From an uncultured Erysipelotrichaceae bacterium (GTDB lineage: Bacteria > Bacillota_I > Bacilli_A > Erysipelotrichales > Erysipelotrichaceae): a DNA stretch of 9,665 nt. The notes under the pieces are model-generated. The model had not been told where the DNA came from. It ran no database searches and worked only from the letters and a program-made list of their open reading frames with translations. The stretch's first letter is position 1, and every line of letters starts with the position of its first letter. Shown here in pieces: positions 7,356 to 9,665 of this stretch. The position numbers and the translations under genes are program-made. Where the stretch lies: contig OMUX01000277.1 of the NCBI GenBank assembly GCA_900314345.1, forward strand, positions 1 to 9,665, written 5' to 3'.

Positions 7356-8147
7356 ATGCATGAATACAGACCTGAAGAATACTATCGTCTGACCGGTCTC
7401 AAGAGAAGTACGGTACGACATTATCTGGAAAAGGGCATCATCCAGGCAAGACAGAACGATCAGAACGGCTATTACGCCTATTCTGATGCTTCCCTGGTAC
7501 AGGCCATGATCATCCGGGAAGGAAGAGCACTGGACTATGAAGTGGAGAATATCAAGGCGCTGACTTCCTCCTCCCTGCAGGAACAGATCGACTCTCTTCA
7601 GGAAGTATCGGATTCCTATGAAAGACAGATCCGGAGACTACAGGACAAGCTGAAGCTTCTGACCATGCACATTGATGTGCTGAAGTCCTTTCAGAAGATC
7701 AATGAACCGTATCTGCAGGAAGGAAAGCTGCATCTTAAGGCATTCTACCTGAAGGAGAGAAAAGGTGAAGAACTGCTCAATGCAGAAGAGGAAGCCAGAT
7801 ACTGCATTGACAGCTTTCCTTTCGTACATATCACTTCCACAGGAATGATCGGAAAAGGTGATGTGAACATGACACCGGGCTATGAATACAATCCTGACAG
7901 GAACATGTTCACGCCACTGCATGCAGTGCTGTATGAGGAACTTCCTCCTGCAGACTTCATCTTCATGCGTACGGTCCTGGAACAGCCTTTGGTGATACAG
8001 GAACATGTGATACAGACCATGCTGGAATATGCAGAAAAGGAACACGTCAAGGTCAGTGGCAGGATCATCATGGGCATCAATGCCATGGAAAGAACGGATA
8101 CCGGCATGGTGTACTTTGTATCCCTGCGCATGTCGGTGAAGCAGTAG
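7356..8147 (+). CDS. MerR-family transcriptional regulator
   Basis: This 263-residue protein has an N-terminal winged helix-turn-helix (about 4-72): YYRLTGLKRSTVRHYLEKG, then the wing segment NGYYAYSDASL (37-47). A charged coiled-coil follows (about 74-115), the usual MerR dimerisation helix. The C-terminal part (about 125-263, with FVHITSTGMIGKGDVN and FTPLHAVLYEELPPADF) is probably an effector-binding domain of the larger MerR class; I do not recognise its ligand, and no metal-binding Cys cluster is visible. It follows the flavoprotein gene, whose promoter has the MerR-type 19-bp spacer, so it is the natural candidate for the activator of that gene (inference). The NADAR-family gene follows after 34 nt and may share its transcript. 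Confidence 0.88.
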   Translation: MHEYRPEEYYRLTGLKRSTVRHYLEKGIIQARQNDQNGYYAYSDASLVQAMIIREGRALDYEVENIKALTSSSLQEQIDSLQEVSDSYERQIRRLQDKLKLLTMHIDVLKSFQKINEPYLQEGKLHLKAFYLKERKGEELLNAEEEARYCIDSFPFVHITSTGMIGKGDVNMTPGYEYNPDRNMFTPLHAVLYEELPPADFIFMRTVLEQPLVIQEHVIQTMLEYAEKEHVKVSGRIIMGINAMERTDTGMVYFVSLRMSVKQ

Positions 8148-8181
8148 GATACGGTTCGCAAAGAGAAGGAGATATTCAGAT

Positions 8182-8817
8182 ATGGCAGAAAGACCTGTAT
8201 TTGTTTCAATGGATCATGCACCGTATGTGCTGCGGTATTCCGTTCAGTTTGAATATGCCGGAGGCTTTGCTCTGGTACAGAGTCAGAAAAATATCACCAG
8301 AATTCATGAAGCATACATGAAAACCGGCAGGAAGGAACCGCTGGAAATCTCGAGCAAGAGCATGCAGCCGGTTGGCATCAGACTGAGTGCCTTTCATCTG
8401 CTTTATGATCTGAATGGAAAGAAGATTCCCGTAGAGAACATTTTCCAAGCAGGCAAGACATTTGTAAACGGAGGCCCGTACCTGGATCTTCTGGGTGTGA
8501 CACCAAAGGAAGCAAAACGGGATGAAAGACTGCGTACCAGCGGCGCATTGAGATGCTTTACCTTTGAAAGAAAAGAATATCCGTTAATACCGAGAACGGC
8601 ATTTTACAACTGGATCTGGATCAATGCATTGTTGTGCAATCCTGATCTTGTAAAGGAAATAGAACAATATGACAGCTTCACGGATGTTGCCTTCAATCCT
8701 GTCAAATCACTGAACTGTCAGGCTGAAGCCGCTGCTGTGTATACAGGGCTGAAGAAGGCAGGAAAACTGGAGGAAGCTATGGCATCTTTTGATAGCTTTG
8801 TGAATATTCTTGGCTAA
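8182..8817 (+). CDS. NADAR-domain protein, DarT1-associated antitoxin family (DUF6977-like)
   Basis: This 211-residue protein has AAGGAG at 8166-8171 ahead of ATG 8182. The NADAR-type core appears as LSAFHLLYDLNGKKIPVENIFQAGK (68-92, given in part), followed by the family blocks NGGPYLDLL (96-104), KEAKRDERLR (109-118), FYNWIWINAL (141-150) and YDSFTDVAFNPVKSLNCQA (163-181). This pattern is what I know from proteins annotated as DarT1-associated NADAR antitoxins. Known of the family: NADAR enzymes remove ADP-ribose from guanine and neutralise the DNA-modifying toxin DarT. No DarT-like gene is found in this window, so this copy looks like an orphan. It lies 34 nt after the MerR gene. No plus-strand terminator follows. 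The family call rests on remembered motifs, without a database search. Confidence 0.75.
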   Translation: MAERPVFVSMDHAPYVLRYSVQFEYAGGFALVQSQKNITRIHEAYMKTGRKEPLEISSKSMQPVGIRLSAFHLLYDLNGKKIPVENIFQAGKTFVNGGPYLDLLGVTPKEAKRDERLRTSGALRCFTFERKEYPLIPRTAFYNWIWINALLCNPDLVKEIEQYDSFTDVAFNPVKSLNCQAEAAAVYTGLKKAGKLEEAMASFDSFVNILG

Positions 8818-8832
8818 GTAAGGCCAAAGCGG

Positions 8833-8930
8833 AAAAAAGTTCAACTGTTTTGCTGTCTGATTTCGGAAACTCCCATTGATGACATGTATTTGAACATGCA
8901 CCCGAAGGAAAGCAGGTTAGGAACAGTTGA
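8833..8930 (-). terminator. Nested hairpin with AC-T6 tail, reads as a minus-strand terminator or structured RNA
   Basis: Concentric inverted repeats are TCAACTGTT (8841-8849) / AACAGTTGA (8922-8930), TGCT (8851-8854) / AGCA (8911-8914), TTCGG (8862-8866) / CCGAA (8902-8906) and CATGT (8883-8887) / ACATG (8894-8898). On the minus strand the outer stem is followed by AC and then six T (plus-strand A at 8833-8838). Together with the neighbouring element this fills the gap between the NADAR gene and the broken DUF2442 gene. No coding sense is seen here. Confidence 0.45.
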
Positions 8931-8949
8931 TCTGTAGGGATGCGGCAAC

Positions 8950-9020
8950 AAAAAAGTCCTGCCGCTGGTCCGCAGTATAAGCAATGATTTGCTTACCTTA
9001 TGCGCTGGCAGGCACTACAT
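8950..9020 (-). ncRNA. Candidate minus-strand small RNA, about 70 nt, ending in an intrinsic terminator
   Basis: The outer stem CCTGCC (8958-8963) / GGCAGG (9007-9012) encloses CGCA (8971-8974) / TGCG (9001-9004) and TAAGCAA (8978-8984) / TTGCTTA (8989-8995), with loop TGAT. On the minus strand the stem is followed by AC and T6 (plus-strand A at 8950-8955), exactly as in the element at 8833-8930. A minus-strand promoter at 9026-9053 would start the RNA near 9020, so almost the whole transcript would be this hairpin. I recognise no known RNA family; existence of the RNA is inference. Confidence 0.4.
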
Positions 9021-9025
9021 GGACT

Positions 9026-9053
9026 ATGATAACTCATACTTCATGCATTTCAA
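9026..9053 (-). promoter_or_regulatory. Sigma-70-like minus-strand promoter for the candidate small RNA
   Basis: Read on the minus strand: -35 TTGAAA (9053-9048), a 16-bp spacer, then -10 TATCAT (9031-9026). Each box departs from consensus at one position. The -35 region lies in the loop of the inverted repeat at 9040-9073. Confidence 0.4.
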
Positions 9054-9073
9054 TGATTTTCTACATGCATGAA
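9040..9073. repeat. 9-bp inverted repeat with 16-nt spacer
   Basis: TTCATGCAT (9040-9048) and ATGCATGAA (9065-9073) are perfect reverse complements. The right arm runs into the first ATG of the DUF2442-like frame. It could be an operator for the candidate minus-strand promoter inside it, or a hairpin sequestering the start codon; nothing in the sequence decides. Confidence 0.45.
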
Positions 9074-9473
9074 TGCTTATTGACGGCGTCAACCCATGTA
9101 CATACGGGCTGCTTTATATCTGTCAAATGGTCAATTTGCGAACGCTGACACCGGTATTCAGAGTGCTTGAGGATAATCGGAAACTGTTTTCTGAAGTGTA
9201 TGTGGATACAGGCGGATACGGAATCGTATGGAATGACGATCTGGATCTTTCCTGTGATGAACTGTTTGCTGATGGGAAGATAGTGAAATCTCCTTTTGAC
9301 GGGCTGATTGCGTTTACGGATGCTACGGAATTGTGGGCCTGAATGAGAGTACATTGCGCAAGGCGATTTCATACGGAAAACTTGTCAATGGCGTGGATGC
9401 CTGCAAATTCGGCAAGCAATGGGTGATATCAGCTGAAGCAATGAAACGGGAATACGGTGATCCGAAGAAATGA
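9073..9473 (+). pseudogene. DUF2442 plus helix-turn-helix protein, broken by frameshift
   Basis: The first frame (9073-9342) reads VFRVLEDNRKLF, then VYVDTGGYGIVWNDDLDL and CDELFADG, the pattern of DUF2442 proteins, and continues to AFTDATELW before a premature TGA at 9340. From 9336 the next frame continues the same protein: GLNESTLRKAISYGKL, then CKFGKQWVISAEAMKREYG, a helix-turn-helix tail often joined to such N-termini, ending at TGA 9471-9473. Restoring one G in the GGG run at 9335-9337 joins ELW to GLNES, so a 1-base loss is the simplest reading. The beginning is also poor: no ribosome binding site precedes ATG 9073, and LYLSNGQF, which fits the family, appears in a different frame at about 9109-9135, hinting at a second lesion. 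The family is small and often toxin-antitoxin-like; its function is not established. Confidence 0.7.
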
Positions 9474-9510
9474 TGCAGACACCAGGCAACACCGGGAGTG
9501 GCACGGGCAA

Positions 9511-9558
9511 TTGCGTCATGATATACGACAATAATATACGTTAGATATATTGACGCAA
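9511..9558. promoter_or_regulatory. Split inverted repeat, likely operator of the right-edge gene
   Basis: TTGCGTCA (9511-9518) and TGACGCAA (9551-9558) are perfect inverse copies whose centres are 40 bp apart, close to four helical turns. The AT-rich middle carries ATATACG twice (9521-9527 and 9534-9540) and ATATAT (9545-9550). The right arm overlaps the -35 box of the promoter. Confidence 0.5.
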
Positions 9559-9578
9559 ATGAACACGATTGTTATATT
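9550..9578 (+). promoter_or_regulatory. Sigma-70-like promoter for the AlbA_2-type gene
   Basis: -35 TTGACG (9550-9555), 17-bp spacer, -10 TATATT (9573-9578); each box has five of six consensus bases. The predicted start near 9584 leaves a leader of only about 14 nt, with the ribosome binding site GGAGGA (9585-9590) at its very 5' end. Confidence 0.65.
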
Positions 9579-9597
9579 GCAGACGGAGGATCTAAGT

Positions 9598-9665
9598 ATG
9601 AATCTTGGGCATGAAGATGAAACCATGGAATTCAAGAAGACAACCGGTGAAATGAAAGAGGCTGT
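9598..9665 (+). CDS. AlbA_2/Schlafen-type putative DNA-binding protein, N-terminus only
   Basis: ATG 9598 follows GGAGGA (9585-9590) with a 7-nt gap. The 22 visible residues read HEDETMEFKKTTGEMKEA after the start, matching the opening of AlbA_2 (PF04326) domains, where an E-x-x-x-x-E-F-K pattern begins the fold. Such proteins are often annotated as ATP-binding or transcriptional regulators and are frequent in accessory regions. The rest lies outside the window, so the C-terminal domains and role cannot be judged. Confidence 0.7.
   Translation, partial: MNLGHEDETMEFKKTTGEMKEA

Noticed and set aside
8810..8827. TTGGC/GCCAA hairpin over the NADAR stop codon as a terminator
   Set aside because: Only 5 bp and followed by an A-rich rather than T-rich stretch on the + strand.
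8707..8901. 64-codon minus-strand frame across the NADAR 3' end
   Set aside because: Mostly antisense to the NADAR gene, no motif; the minus-strand signal in this area is structural rather than coding.
1..9665. CRISPR arrays, tRNA or rRNA genes, complete insertion sequences
   Set aside because: No regular repeat-spacer pattern, no cloverleaf, no rRNA-like sequence and no transposase frame with paired terminal repeats were seen.

Overview
The window is a gene-dense stretch of a moderate-GC Bacillota chromosome. Evidence for this is strong AGGAGG-type ribosome binding sites, Rho-independent terminators, a MerR regulator, a lipoprotein with a lipobox, and paralogous AAA-ATPase/nuclease genes of the kind common in gut anaerobes. 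An Erysipelotrichia-like gut bacterium is my best guess, but this is inference: no marker gene is present. All supported protein genes lie on the + strand. Two structured elements in a gap near the right end read as minus-strand RNA signals.

Left part (1-5323). Two paralogous AAA-ATPase-like genes flank an alpha/beta hydrolase and an MFS transporter, which form a two-gene unit with a 17-nt gap. The left paralog (cut by the window edge) has lost its C-terminal PD-(D/E)XK nuclease half. The right paralog (3672-5264) is full length. The intrinsic terminators before and after the right paralog share an identical 27-base sequence, loop included, so this gene sits between two copies of a dispersed terminator-like repeat.

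Middle part (5347-8147). A secreted lipoprotein flavoenzyme has an FMN-binding domain with a covalent flavinylation motif followed by a fumarate-reductase-like FAD domain. A MerR-family regulator follows it. The flavoenzyme promoter has the hallmark of MerR-activated promoters: a 19-bp spacer containing a dyad. I infer that the downstream MerR protein switches on the flavoenzyme. Several residues typical of fumarate reductase are replaced, so the substrate is probably something else. The MerR gene appears to be transcribed from a perfect TATAAT only 8 nt before its ATG, which suggests a leaderless message.

Right part (8182-9665). A NADAR-domain protein of the DarT1-associated antitoxin family stands without a recognisable DarT toxin. 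It is followed by about 250 non-coding bases holding two nested hairpins. On the minus strand each ends in the same AC+T6 tail, and one has a plausible minus-strand promoter, so a small RNA is possible. Next comes a DUF2442-plus-helix-turn-helix gene broken by a frameshift, then the start of an AlbA_2/Schlafen-type DNA-binding protein behind a strong promoter framed by an inverted repeat. This end looks like an accessory, defence-related region with decaying parts.
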